DNA of 16,210 bases. Origin: an uncultured Porphyromonadaceae bacterium. GTDB lineage: Bacteria; Bacteroidota; Bacteroidia; Bacteroidales; Muribaculaceae. How positions within the stretch are numbered: position 1 is the first letter of the stretch; each line of letters begins with the position of its first letter. Both the position numbers and the translations under genes were made by a program. A model generated the notes under the pieces. It saw nothing but the letters and a program-made list of their open reading frames with translations, made no database searches and was not told the DNA's origin. The stretch lies in assembly GCA_902462525.1 (NCBI GenBank), contig CABQCA010000037.1, positions 1 to 16,210 on the forward strand, read 5' to 3'. Shown here piece after piece: positions 1 through 8,665 of the stretch.

Positions 1-855
1 GAATTTGCCGCGCAGCACGTCGGTCAGCAGAAAATGCGATGCTGAATTAGGCACATGGTTCCATGAATTATAGCTCGACATCACCGCCATCACAGGGGTG
101 TTTTCGACCACTGTCTCAAAAGGTTTGAGATAAACGTCGAACAAATCGCGTGTTCCGCATTCCACCGATGCGATATTGAGTCCGCTGTTCGGCTTTCCGT
201 GAGGTCCGTAGTGCTTGAGCATCGGCGATGTGCCGCCGTCGAGATAACCTCTTACCTGAGCCAGCGACATCACCGAACACAGCCACGGGTCCTCGCCGAA
301 CGACTCCTCGGTGCGTCCCCAGCGGATATCCCTCACAACGTCCATACACGGTGCGAACACCTGCTTGATGCCTAACGTGTTGAGTTCGCCTGATATGTGC
401 CGGGTCATCTCGCGGGCAAGGTCGGGGTTGAATGTGCTTCCCACAGCTATTGTCTGAGGATAGACCGTGCAGCCTTCCTGAATTACACCGTGGAGCGACT
501 CTCCGCACGGGAAAGCCGGAATGCCGAGGCGTGTTTCCTCGACCAGGTATTTCTGTACCTCACGGAAATTTTTCCTGAGGCTCTCGGCCGTAAGGGGAAA
601 TCCCTCGTAAAAGCCGTAAGGCAAGCTACTGCATTTTTCTTTCAGTTTGGCCTTGTCGAGATCCTGGCCGTTGTATATCTGCCATGAGTGGATATGGCTC
701 ATCTGCGCGATTTTTTCTTCAAGAGTCATGCGTCCGAGCAGATCCTCCACCCGGGTTTCGGTCGGTAAGGCAGGATTTTTGTACGGTGGAATCTCTTTTG
801 ACACCGCTGCCTGCGATATCAGTGCTGCAAGTATTATCAGTGCCGCTTTTCTCAT
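1..855 (-). CDS. Glycoside hydrolase family 3 protein, N-terminal part (cut by window edge)
   Basis: This is a secreted GH3 enzyme of the beta-glucosidase/beta-xylosidase type, which removes sugars from the non-reducing ends of oligosaccharides, probably in the periplasm. Only the first 285 residues are visible; the frame is open to base 1, so the truncation is the window edge. Residues 1-19 look like a signal peptide (MRKAALIILAALISQAAVS). The GH3 N-terminal barrel is clear from ESLHG (119-123), RWGRTEESFGEDP (178-190), KHY (214-216) and HG (219-220). The window stops at LLTDVLRGKF, just before the segment that in this family carries the catalytic aspartate, so that residue cannot be checked. 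It starts 10 bases after the phosphoesterase stop codon, so it is probably the next gene of the PUL operon. The exact substrate cannot be read from this part. Confidence 0.93.
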   Translation of the reverse strand, partial: MRKAALIILAALISQAAVSKEIPPYKNPALPTETRVEDLLGRMTLEEKIAQMSHIHSWQIYNGQDLDKAKLKEKCSSLPYGFYEGFPLTAESLRKNFREVQKYLVEETRLGIPAFPCGESLHGVIQEGCTVYPQTIAVGSTFNPDLAREMTRHISGELNTLGIKQVFAPCMDVVRDIRWGRTEESFGEDPWLCSVMSLAQVRGYLDGGTSPMLKHYGPHGKPNSGLNIASVECGTRDLFDVYLKPFETVVENTPVMAVMSSYNSWNHVPNSASHFLLTDVLRGKF

Positions 856-865
856 TCTGTGATTA

Positions 866-2092
866 TTATTTTGATACTGCGAATTCGTGACGGTGTTCCG
901 GATTCTGGTTCTTGTCGTAGGTTACTATCTTTATAGTATTTTCATCGGCCTCGGCTTCGAGCAGAACGGCATCGTCGTGAATGATAATGGGAAATTTATT
1001 GTTATAGCCCTTTGTATCGGCAGGCACAAACTTAAATGCGTGGTAATGCCCGCAGAGCATTAGGTCGATGCCGGCGTTGTTCAGAAGAGGCATGTATTTG
1101 TCGTTCAGTTCCTGCGTGCCGTACCATGAGCCGGGGGTTCCGTCCGGCGGCATGTGCATAAAGACTATTTTCACCGGCGCTTTTTTGAATTCTTCGGAGT
1201 CAAGAACACCTTTGAGCCATTCGAGTTGCGTGGCACGGAACTCGTCGTGGCACATGATGTCGAGATTTCTTATATCGTTGTCGGGTTTGTCTTCGCCGCT
1301 GTCAATCACCAGAAAGAAGACGGGGCCCTGGCGGAAGGTGTAGTAAGGCGCTCCCGTGAGAGTGGGGAACAGATCCATGTAACGGGTCGCGAACGAGCCG
1401 CGGTTCTCATGGTTTCCGCGATTCATGTACAGAGGTATGTCCGAGGCGAAAAGTTCGGAAGCGCTTTGCAGATAGTTGTCGAAAATATAGTCTTCGTTTT
1501 TCATACGGGTGGTCATGTCGCCGTTGAACATCACGAAATCGTATTTTTTGTCGCGTGCTTTTGCGAAAGCCTTGCGAAGCAGAGAGTCCTTCTCATGAAA
1601 ATCATTCCCGACAGCGAATTTCACCGATTTTTTGGCAGGGTCGAGAGTGGTCACCTGAAACGGTTTGTGCGACAGTATATCGCTGCCGAACCCTTCTCCG
1701 TAGATAATACGGGTATAATCTTCGTCGAGAAGAACAGAATTCTGCATCACACGATAGCGGTAAGCGGTGCCGGGTTCAAGCCCGGTAATCCGTACTTTGT
1801 GAAAACGGCCTATGTTTTTCCGGCCGAAAGTGGAATCGAAATGTTTGGGACGTACTTTTTTATAGAAATGTGTGCCGTCGGCCGGTGCTATTTCAATCCA
1901 GCCGACCGAGTTCATGTTTGTGCGCCAGCAGACGGTGAACTCGTTTTCGCCGACAGCCTGAAGATAGGGGCCTTTTTCAATTTTTATTCTTTCCGGGTTG
2001 GCCGCAGAAAGAATCTGCGGCATCAAGGCCCAGGCAAAGATCAACAGACTTAAAAAACGACAGTTGTTAATAGTTGATTTATAGATATGCAT
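866..2092 (-). CDS. Secreted calcineurin-like metallophosphoesterase with PAP-like N-terminal domain
   Basis: This 408-residue phosphoesterase is predicted to be exported, with a signal peptide at about 1-30 (cleavage near ILSA-A). Residues 37-150 form a fibronectin-III-like domain of the kind that precedes purple acid phosphatases (KGPYLQAVGENEFTVCW, then LEPGTAYRYRV). The dinuclear-metal catalytic domain shows D164-x-H166, GD (191-192), GNHE (226-229), H313 in FMHMPP and GHYH (348-351). The first motif is D-x-H, and the tyrosine of the PAP GDxxY motif is missing, so the metal site is of the general metallophosphoesterase type. The open frame extends upstream to 2149, but that extension is proline/arginine-rich and is encoded by the terminator-like hairpin. 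The ATG at 2092 is directly followed by a good signal peptide and was chosen. It lies between susD-like and GH3 genes, suggesting removal of phosphate from a glycan or its products. The substrate is unknown. Confidence 0.88.
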   Translation of the reverse strand: MHIYKSTINNCRFLSLLIFAWALMPQILSAANPERIKIEKGPYLQAVGENEFTVCWRTNMNSVGWIEIAPADGTHFYKKVRPKHFDSTFGRKNIGRFHKVRITGLEPGTAYRYRVMQNSVLLDEDYTRIIYGEGFGSDILSHKPFQVTTLDPAKKSVKFAVGNDFHEKDSLLRKAFAKARDKKYDFVMFNGDMTTRMKNEDYIFDNYLQSASELFASDIPLYMNRGNHENRGSFATRYMDLFPTLTGAPYYTFRQGPVFFLVIDSGEDKPDNDIRNLDIMCHDEFRATQLEWLKGVLDSEEFKKAPVKIVFMHMPPDGTPGSWYGTQELNDKYMPLLNNAGIDLMLCGHYHAFKFVPADTKGYNNKFPIIIHDDAVLLEAEADENTIKIVTYDKNQNPEHRHEFAVSK

Positions 2093-2108
2093 ATTCGATT
2101 CGGTTTTT

Positions 2109-2142
2109 GGAAAAGGAGGAGGCGGTGATTGCCGCCTCCTCC
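2109..2142 (-). terminator. Terminator-like hairpin between the susD-like and enzyme genes
   Basis: An 11-bp perfect GC-rich stem (2115-2125 GGAGGAGGCGG paired with 2132-2142) has a 6-base loop. In the minus-strand transcript it is followed by UUUU (2114-2111) and CC. It starts 30 bases after the SusD-like stop and ends 22 bases before the phosphoesterase ATG. The shape is that of an intrinsic terminator with a short U run, so partial read-through is likely. No promoter was recognised between the hairpin and the next ATG, so the enzymes probably depend on read-through. Confidence 0.7.
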
Positions 2143-2171
2143 CCGGCAATGCGACATGTAGGCTTTACGAA

Positions 2172-3971
2172 TCAGATTTCGGACCAGCCTTCACGCTGCT
2201 TAAGATTCGGATTGATCTGAATGGCGCTGTTGGGAACAGGACGCACATACATGAAGTCGTACCATTTGAGATTGTAGTCGGCGCCGTACATCAGATAGCC
2301 GCTGTCGCCATCCGACAGTTTCACGCCGTTGCCGACTTTGAGATAGGTTGCATTCTTGTCGTCCGACGGTTTCGCGCCGTCGTAGACACAGATGTCGTTA
2401 GTGCCGTCGCCGTTGAGGTCATAGAGCTCGTTGATCTTCGGAATGTAGATGCCTTTCCAGCCACCTTCGGGAACAAGAATCTCACCGCATTTCCAGCGCA
2501 GGATATCCTGGTATCTCAGGCCTTCCCATGCAAGCTCGCAGCCGCGTTCCCGCCGGATTTCGAGAAGATATTTGTCGGTGCATCTGTTGAGGAAGTAACT
2601 GGCCATGTAGGGGTCGGCGGTTTCGGGCATCCTGGGGTCGACACCAGCTCTCTTGCGGAGCAAAGCGATAGTCGATTCCCAGACTTCAGATGTCATTTCG
2701 CCCAGTTCGGCCTTTGCTTCGGCGTAGGTAAGGAGAATTTCTGCATAGCGGAAAATGGGCGCCGAGTTATAAGATACGGACTGGCTTTCTAAAGCGCCCC
2801 CTCCGGTAAGGGCCCACTTTATCATCTGATAGCCGCTCTTGGTAATGCCGAGCATAGGTGATACCTGAGTCATGGTGCCGTTTACCATCTTTTTGTATTC
2901 CGGGCCCAGGACAGTGGCAGCAAGACGTTTGTCGCGGTTTTCGAACACTTTTTTGAATTCAAACTTTTCGTATCCGTCCTGATCGGTGTAGCGCGAGCCG
3001 TCCGTCATCAGATATGTGCAGATGAACGGATGGGGCATCGACCAGTTGCCGCCGGCCGTAGGTGAGAATATCTGCCATGTCATGTCGTGCATACGGATTT
3101 CATTGTCGTACGAGGCACCGAGGATAACTTCGCTGTTTGCAAGCGACGAAGATGTGAACAGCGACTTGTAATCATTGACAAGGCTGAGTTTCTTGGAATC
3201 CATCAGCTCTTTGGCGGCAGAGGCGGCTTCGCGGAGCCACTCGTCGCTGTCATTGAGCCCGAGTTCGGTGTGATACTTCCGGTATGTGCCCTCGTATAGG
3301 CATATACGGGCTTTCATAGCCAGGGCCACATAGCGGTTGATCTGCGTGCGGCTCTTGTAGTACTTATCGTCGGTCAGGCAGTTGTTGGCTGCGAATGTGA
3401 TGTCTTCCAGAACTTTCGACATTACGAACTGGCGGCTGTCCTGTGTCTTGTTAAGGCCTTCCTTGTCGCCGGATTTCAGTTCATGTTCGTACCAGGGCAC
3501 ATTCTCGAATTCCTGCACCATATCGTAGTAGAACCATGCGCGCCAGAAGCGTCCTACACCTTCGTAGTGGTTGTAGACAGCTTCGTCGACATTCTTTTTT
3601 GCGCGGGTGATATTGTCGAGGAAGTAGTTTGTGGCACGGAGCGCTCCCCAGTTGCTTGTGCTCCAGCCGCCCTGCTGGCGTGTGCCGAAGACATCGGGGT
3701 CGAGGCAGTTCCATTTGTTTTTGTTGAATCCGAGGTCGGAATGTTCATCGCCGCCCCAGCTTGCCACCTGATTGTGCCGCTGAATGTTGTATGCCATACA
3801 TCCAATGGTCGGCATGTTCTTCTCGATGAAGCCATACGAGTAAAGACGCAGCTCGGCCTCGTTTGCGAGGAAGCTCTCGGAGCCGAAAGAGTGTTCCGGC
3901 TGGCAGTCGAGAAAATCTGAGCATGATGCCGTGGCCAAAGCCACAGCTGATAATATCAGTATCTTTTTCAT
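2172..3971 (-). CDS. SusD/RagB-family nutrient-binding outer membrane lipoprotein
   Basis: This is the surface glycan-binding partner of the adjacent SusC-like transporter; in such pairs it forms a lid over the barrel that captures oligosaccharide. The 599-residue protein begins with a lipoprotein signal whose lipobox ends at C17 (ALATASC), followed by an acidic SDFLD stretch suited to surface export in Bacteroidota. Family landmarks include RAWFYYDMVQEF near residue 145, the TPR-like helices through YVALAMKARICLYEGTYRKY, the FRYAEILLTYAEAKAELGE region, and the C-terminal ERGCELAWEGLRYQDILRWK and FMYVRPVPNSAIQINPNLKQ. Its length is in the upper normal range for SusD proteins. It begins 12 bases after the SusC-like stop codon, so the two are cotranscribed. 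The ligand cannot be predicted from sequence. Confidence 0.96.
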   Translation of the reverse strand: MKKILILSAVALATASCSDFLDCQPEHSFGSESFLANEAELRLYSYGFIEKNMPTIGCMAYNIQRHNQVASWGGDEHSDLGFNKNKWNCLDPDVFGTRQQGGWSTSNWGALRATNYFLDNITRAKKNVDEAVYNHYEGVGRFWRAWFYYDMVQEFENVPWYEHELKSGDKEGLNKTQDSRQFVMSKVLEDITFAANNCLTDDKYYKSRTQINRYVALAMKARICLYEGTYRKYHTELGLNDSDEWLREAASAAKELMDSKKLSLVNDYKSLFTSSSLANSEVILGASYDNEIRMHDMTWQIFSPTAGGNWSMPHPFICTYLMTDGSRYTDQDGYEKFEFKKVFENRDKRLAATVLGPEYKKMVNGTMTQVSPMLGITKSGYQMIKWALTGGGALESQSVSYNSAPIFRYAEILLTYAEAKAELGEMTSEVWESTIALLRKRAGVDPRMPETADPYMASYFLNRCTDKYLLEIRRERGCELAWEGLRYQDILRWKCGEILVPEGGWKGIYIPKINELYDLNGDGTNDICVYDGAKPSDDKNATYLKVGNGVKLSDGDSGYLMYGADYNLKWYDFMYVRPVPNSAIQINPNLKQREGWSEI

Positions 3972-3983
3972 GGTGTTTCTGTT

Positions 3984-6900
3984 TTAGAATGAAAGTGACA
4001 GACCCAGAGTCCAGGTTCGCATGAAAGGATAGCCTGTGCCGGCTCCGCGGTCGTTGGAGGTTGAGAAGTCGGCATCGCCGAGTCCGGTACCTTCGGGGTC
4101 GATAGTCTTGCAGTGTTTGTAGAACGGCGAGATAGTGAACAGATTTTCGGCCTGCACGTAGACGCGTAGATCGGACATATAGAGGGCCTTGCAGATTTTC
4201 TTGCTGAAGCTGTAGTCGATCTGCAGGTTTTTCAGACGCACATAGGCCAGATTCTGAAGATAGCGGTCGTTGACGGTTGTAAGCTCGTAGTTGCCGGTGT
4301 TGGCGGCATAACCGCGCACGCGGGGCCAGTAGGCATTGGGGTTGTCCTCCGACCATACGTTTTCGGCTCTGTGCTCAAGAAGGTCGTAGCCGTAGGGGCG
4401 TCCGTATTTGCCCCAGAAGAAGCCTGCTTCGGAAGTGGGATACCAGTGTTTGCGGCCCACACCCTGGAAGAAGGCGCTGATGCCTATTCTGTTCCAGTTG
4501 GCTGTCAGTGTGAGGCCGAACTGGTAGCGGGGCAGACTGTTGCCTATGACACGGCGGTCGCCGGGATCGTCGGCGGTGTTGTTGCCGGTGTTTACAAGGC
4601 CGTCATTGTTAAGGTCGGCGTAGATAAGGTCGCCGGGCATATATTTGTTGGATTTCTGCGACACCTTGGCCACGGACGCCTGATTGACCTTTCCGTTGGG
4701 TGCATAAGTGCCGTCGGGCTTAGGTCCGCGGGGCTGGGAGTAGTCATAATCGCCGACCTTTGTGCCGGTGGTACGGGCAGTCACCTGATCTTCGTGTTCG
4801 TAGAGGCCTTCGATGTGATAGCCCCAGATTTCGCCTAAGCGCTGGCCTTCGTAGTAGGTCGAAAGGCTCTTGGTATCGTTGTTGAATTTGGTGATGGTGG
4901 AGTAGTAGTCCCAGACCATAGCTTTCACGCTGTAGCTGAATGGCTTTCCGGCAAGGCTGAACTGGTCGCGCCATGTAAGGGAGAGCTCCCAGCCGTTGGT
5001 GCGCATGTCGGCATAGTTGCCTTTGGGCGAACCTGCGCCGAGAACGGCCGGCAATGTCGGGCCGGCGGTGTACATGTCGGTAGTTTTGCGGATATAATAG
5101 TCGCCCTGGAAGTCAAGTCGGCTGTTGAGCGTACTGAGGTCGAGGCCGACATTATATGTAGTGGCGCGTTCCCATGTGAGGTCCGACGGAACGAGGCCAG
5201 GAACATAGGCGTAGGTCTGCTTGGCGCCGTCGATCAGCACACCTGTTTTAGCAGGAGAAACCAGAGACATAAAGCTGTAGGGCGATGCGTTGCCGTTGCC
5301 GAGCGAGCCTACCGAAAGACGCAGTTTACCGTTGTTGAGCCAGCTGCGGGCGCTGCTGAGGAAACTTTCCTCCGAAAAACGCCATGCTACCGATGCCGAC
5401 GGGAAGAGGCCCCACTGCGAGTCGCTCGGGAATTTGGAAGAACCGTCGTAGCGGCCGCTGATTTCGGCGAGGTACCGGCTCTTGAAAGTGTAGTCGGCAC
5501 GGAAAAGAATGCCTGCATAAGCCCATTCGTTGCCATTTTCGCCCAAATTGGCAGTGAGCATGTCGCCGTCCATGAGGTTGAACGATGTATAATCGTCGGA
5601 AAGGTTGCCGCGGCGGTACATGCGGTAGTAGTTATATTTCTGATGTTCGACGTTGAAGCCGGCCAGAACGTTGAGATAGTGGTCCTCGTTTCTGAACTTG
5701 GGAATGTAGTTTACAGTGGCGTTTGCCGAGTAGTACTCGGTGTTGTAGGTGTAGCGGTCGAATTTCGAGAACGAGCCGCGGGAGCCGACGAGACCGGGAC
5801 CTGTCGAAAATTCCATTATGGAGTTTCTCGACTCGGTTGTCTGCCACTTGTGCCACCATGAGAAATCACCTTTGAAGAAAAGCTGATCTTTGATTGGCTC
5901 GTAGGTGAGGGCAGTCTGGTTGCGAAGATATGTAATCTTCTTTTTCTGCCAGGAGTTGTCTTCAACGAAACCGGCGTATCCGGAGTAAACGGCAAACTCT
6001 GTCCATGTGCCGTCGGGGTTCTTGGCCTGCTGCATGGGATAGCCCTGATGCTGGATCATTCGCAGGGGATGCTGGTCGTCGTAGATCACCATCGGTTCCT
6101 TGAAGTCGTTGATCGTAAGGCTGGTGATGTTTTCGAGTTTTACCTGCGGGCTCAACTGGATTTCACCGCGGGCGCGGGTGTTGTAGTTCTTGAAGTACTG
6201 GTCGCCTACTTTATAGATACCGTTGTCGTAGGAATAGCGGCCCGACACATAGTAGCGGCACTTCTCGTTGCCGCCCGAAACGCTGAGCGTGTGTTCGGTG
6301 GCAAGACTGCTCTTTTTGTAGAACTCGCTGAACCAGTTGTTGTTGCCGTAGTATTCATATTTTTTGCCGTTGGGGCTGAGGCCTACCGATGGAAGAGTCT
6401 GGTCGTTTTCCCATGCTTCGAGGCGATCGCGGTAGCCGCTGTTGATAGGAAATACATTGTTGATTCCCTTGGGAGCCTGTTCTTCCTTGGCTTCGTAAGC
6501 GTTTACAAAATTGTCGAACCACTGCAGACCGTTTGTCTCCACCTGGTCCTCCCATTTATAGATACGTTCGTTTATAGAGATGCGGCCGGTGTAGTTGACC
6601 TTTGTTTTGCCGGCGACACCTTTCTTAGTAGTTATTAGAATCACGCCGAAAGAGCCTCGGGCGCCGTAGATGGCAGCCGATGATGCATCTTTGAGTACCG
6701 ATACGCTTTCCACGTCGGAAGGATTGACCGAGCTGATGTCGCTTTCAACACCGTCGATAAGCACCAGCGGGCTGCCGCCGCTGCCGATAGATCCGGTACC
6801 GCGGACATTGATCGACGAGCCTCGTGAGGGTTTACCGTCGCTAAGTGTCACGTTCACGCCCGGTATCTGGCCCTGAAGTGCGCGGGCTATGTTGTTGTGA

Positions 6901-7583
6901 CCGCGTTCGCCAATCAGTTTGGAGTCAATCTGATCGACTGCGCCTACCAGATTGGCTTTCTTGACGGTACCGTAACCGACTACTACCACCTGTTCGAGAG
7001 ATTCGTCGGTACTTTGCATTTCAATATTATAGACAGCCTTATCGGAAACCTTGATTTTTACGGGCTTCATGCCCACCATCGACACAGTCAGTGTCTGACC
7101 GGGCCGGGCCTTTATTGTATAATTGCCGTTTACATCTGCTACGGCAAATACCTGCTCGCCATCAACGGCGACTGAAGTGCCGGGAAGCGGTTCTCCGTTT
7201 TCATCGGTGATTACACCGCTTACTTGTTTTGCGGGAGATTTCGAAGCGCCTTTGGATACATCGGATTTCTTTACAATGGCAATAGATTTAGGTGATACTA
7301 CTGTAAAGGTGAGGTCACGGCCGGAAAGTACCTTGTTCAGTACATCGTTCACAGGGACATTCTCGACCTTAACTGAGATGTCGGCTTTTTTGTCGAGAAC
7401 GGAGTTCTGGTACGAGAACCGGTAGGGAGTCTGCTCCTCGATTCTCTGAAGTACCGTTTCCAATGTGGCGTTTTTCAGATCGAGCGAAACTGTCGATGCC
7501 GACTGTGCTCTCGAACCAAGGCCACCAAGCAACATAATCACTAAAATGATTATGCCTTTGAGAAATGGACGATAGTTGTTCAT
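3984..7583 (-). CDS. SusC/RagA-family TonB-dependent outer membrane transporter with STN domain
   Basis: This 1199-residue outer membrane importer takes up oligosaccharides captured by SusD, using energy from TonB. A signal peptide spans about 1-27 (cleavage near SRAQ). Residues 31-105 are a Secretin/TonB short N-terminal (STN) domain, the part that contacts a FecR anti-sigma factor in transducing transporters. Residues 120-190 are a carboxypeptidase-regulatory-like beta domain (VSGVITDENGEPLPGTSV). Next come VVVVGYGTVKKANLVGA (199-215) and the plug with ALQGQIPGVNV, INVRGTGSIGSGGSPLVLID and SSAAIYGARGSFGVILITTK. The rest is a long barrel ending in an aromatic beta-signal (LGLSLSF). It is longer than a basic SusC (about 1000) because of the STN domain. 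The FecR and sigma genes lie directly upstream, so transcription probably responds to its own substrate. The leader contains inverted repeats near the start codon. Confidence 0.97.
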   Translation of the reverse strand: MNNYRPFLKGIIILVIMLLGGLGSRAQSASTVSLDLKNATLETVLQRIEEQTPYRFSYQNSVLDKKADISVKVENVPVNDVLNKVLSGRDLTFTVVSPKSIAIVKKSDVSKGASKSPAKQVSGVITDENGEPLPGTSVAVDGEQVFAVADVNGNYTIKARPGQTLTVSMVGMKPVKIKVSDKAVYNIEMQSTDESLEQVVVVGYGTVKKANLVGAVDQIDSKLIGERGHNNIARALQGQIPGVNVTLSDGKPSRGSSINVRGTGSIGSGGSPLVLIDGVESDISSVNPSDVESVSVLKDASSAAIYGARGSFGVILITTKKGVAGKTKVNYTGRISINERIYKWEDQVETNGLQWFDNFVNAYEAKEEQAPKGINNVFPINSGYRDRLEAWENDQTLPSVGLSPNGKKYEYYGNNNWFSEFYKKSSLATEHTLSVSGGNEKCRYYVSGRYSYDNGIYKVGDQYFKNYNTRARGEIQLSPQVKLENITSLTINDFKEPMVIYDDQHPLRMIQHQGYPMQQAKNPDGTWTEFAVYSGYAGFVEDNSWQKKKITYLRNQTALTYEPIKDQLFFKGDFSWWHKWQTTESRNSIMEFSTGPGLVGSRGSFSKFDRYTYNTEYYSANATVNYIPKFRNEDHYLNVLAGFNVEHQKYNYYRMYRRGNLSDDYTSFNLMDGDMLTANLGENGNEWAYAGILFRADYTFKSRYLAEISGRYDGSSKFPSDSQWGLFPSASVAWRFSEESFLSSARSWLNNGKLRLSVGSLGNGNASPYSFMSLVSPAKTGVLIDGAKQTYAYVPGLVPSDLTWERATTYNVGLDLSTLNSRLDFQGDYYIRKTTDMYTAGPTLPAVLGAGSPKGNYADMRTNGWELSLTWRDQFSLAGKPFSYSVKAMVWDYYSTITKFNNDTKSLSTYYEGQRLGEIWGYHIEGLYEHEDQVTARTTGTKVGDYDYSQPRGPKPDGTYAPNGKVNQASVAKVSQKSNKYMPGDLIYADLNNDGLVNTGNNTADDPGDRRVIGNSLPRYQFGLTLTANWNRIGISAFFQGVGRKHWYPTSEAGFFWGKYGRPYGYDLLEHRAENVWSEDNPNAYWPRVRGYAANTGNYELTTVNDRYLQNLAYVRLKNLQIDYSFSKKICKALYMSDLRVYVQAENLFTISPFYKHCKTIDPEGTGLGDADFSTSNDRGAGTGYPFMRTWTLGLSLSF

Positions 7584-7584
7584 A

Positions 7585-7636
7585 AATATTAGATTGGTTG
7601 GTATGTGTTACTATACCTAAGAGTCAATCTAATATT
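7585..7636 (-). repeat. 12-bp inverted repeat in the leader of the SusC-like gene
   Basis: AATATTAGATTG (7585-7596) is perfectly inverted at 7625-7636. Inside the 28-base spacer lies a nested 5-bp repeat (GGTAT 7600-7604 with ATACC 7613-7617). On the minus-strand transcript the outer stem ends one base before the ATG at 7583, so folding would bury the initiation region. It could also be a DNA operator with two half-sites. The stem is AT-rich (two G:C pairs), so its stability is modest. Confidence 0.6.
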
Positions 7637-7645
7637 GATCGTACC

Positions 7646-7670
7646 AAAAAAACTTATGTTTTAAAACATA
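7646..7670 (-). terminator. AT-rich palindrome with T-run after the FecR gene (weak terminator or operator)
   Basis: A 16-base perfect palindrome, TATGTTTTAAAACATA (7655-7670), begins 14 bases after the FecR stop codon. In the minus-strand transcript it is followed by AG and seven U residues (7652-7646). This is the geometry of an intrinsic terminator, but the stem is almost entirely A:U, so it would be weak. A symmetric protein-binding site for the susC-like promoter is an equally reasonable reading. Confidence 0.4.
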
Positions 7671-7683
7671 TTTTTACACTTTT

Positions 7684-8634
7684 TCAATTTCGGTCCGGTA
7701 GATTTACACCTGCTTTGCTGACATCAAAATCGTACACTTCGCTCAGAATCAGCAGAGCCTCGTTGAGGTTGTCGTCGGGGAGTGTGCCTGTGAAGGCATC
7801 GTCGATGCTCCGTTTTACTACGTCGGGAAACACAAACTCGTAGTTGCTCTCTATAATCCTGATGAGCGAGTCGGGCGGGATATTGACATAAGACTTCTGA
7901 TGGCTGAGCCAGCCTGTTGCCAGATGGCAGCCTGAACTTTTAATTTCGAAGGTATTGTTCGCGCGATTGTAGGCAGCCACTTCTTTGGGCTTCAGAACAA
8001 CATGCCTGTCGGGCGAGACGAGTTCAACAGAACCATCGATAAGAGCTACCTTTACTTCGGAATCGTCCTGCCGCCCTTTGACATTGAACGAAGTTCCGAG
8101 CACGCGTACTTTAAGGTTTTCGATCGATACCACAAAAGGATGCGACGCATCTTTCGATACATTGAAATATGCTTCGCCCGACAGAGTGACCGAACGGATG
8201 GAATCGTTAGTGAAATAAGGACTGTACGACAGCCTCGAGTCGGAATTCATCGTCACTTCAGTCCCGTCGGGCAGTATGACTGTCGCGCGTTCTCTGTTTG
8301 CTGTTACGATGCTGGCCATGTTCAGTTCTCTTTTGTCGCTTTCCCGACCGGTAAAAAACATTGCCGCCATACCGAGCAGCAGCATGGGAATAATAACGGC
8401 CGCTATTTTTCCCCATATATTCCATCGGTTGCCCGAAAGCATCCTTTTCCGTTCGTAATCGTCGATAAAAGCATCAATCCTCGCCTTTATTCTTTTCAGA
8501 TCGTCGCTGTCGGCGTTCTCGCGTCTTCGAACAAAAGTCTGCCACATGTGCGACAGTATTTTCTCCTGTTCTTTTTCCTCTTCGGGTGAAGCGCTTTCTA
8601 TGTGATTGTGTATGTTGTGTTTGGAGTCGTCCAT
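7684..8634 (-). CDS. FecR-family anti-sigma factor
   Basis: This inner-membrane signal transducer probably holds the ECF sigma factor encoded just upstream until the STN domain of the SusC-like transporter signals substrate binding. The 316-residue protein has a cytoplasmic N-terminal anti-sigma region (1-70) and one membrane span at about 75-95 (IWGKIAAVIIPMLLLGMAAM). A periplasmic FecR domain covers about 108-212 (ATVILPDGTEVTMNSDSRLSY, LSGEAYFNVSKDASHPF, VLGTSFNV, ALIDGSVELV). The C-terminal DUF4974/STN-like domain (245-312) contains FTGTLPDDNLNEALLILSEV. The start is 31 bases after the sigma factor stop codon, so the two share an operon. About 100 bases with inverted repeats separate it from the transporter gene. 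Related FecR proteins in other bacteria are cut by the RseP protease, and an rseP gene lies further along this window. Confidence 0.95.
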   Translation of the reverse strand: MDDSKHNIHNHIESASPEEEKEQEKILSHMWQTFVRRRENADSDDLKRIKARIDAFIDDYERKRMLSGNRWNIWGKIAAVIIPMLLLGMAAMFFTGRESDKRELNMASIVTANRERATVILPDGTEVTMNSDSRLSYSPYFTNDSIRSVTLSGEAYFNVSKDASHPFVVSIENLKVRVLGTSFNVKGRQDDSEVKVALIDGSVELVSPDRHVVLKPKEVAAYNRANNTFEIKSSGCHLATGWLSHQKSYVNIPPDSLIRIIESNYEFVFPDVVKRSIDDAFTGTLPDDNLNEALLILSEVYDFDVSKAGVNLPDRN

Positions 8635-8665
8635 TGCTATGTGTTTTTGTTATGTTATGTGTAAA

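Noticed and set aside
1154..2053. A 299-residue plus-strand open frame opposite the phosphoesterase
   Set aside because: It is an antisense shadow; the minus strand has signal peptide and metal-binding motifs, while the plus frame shows no family resemblance.
2093..2149. Upstream start for the phosphoesterase giving 19 extra residues
   Set aside because: The added residues are encoded by the terminator-like stem and would precede a normal signal peptide.
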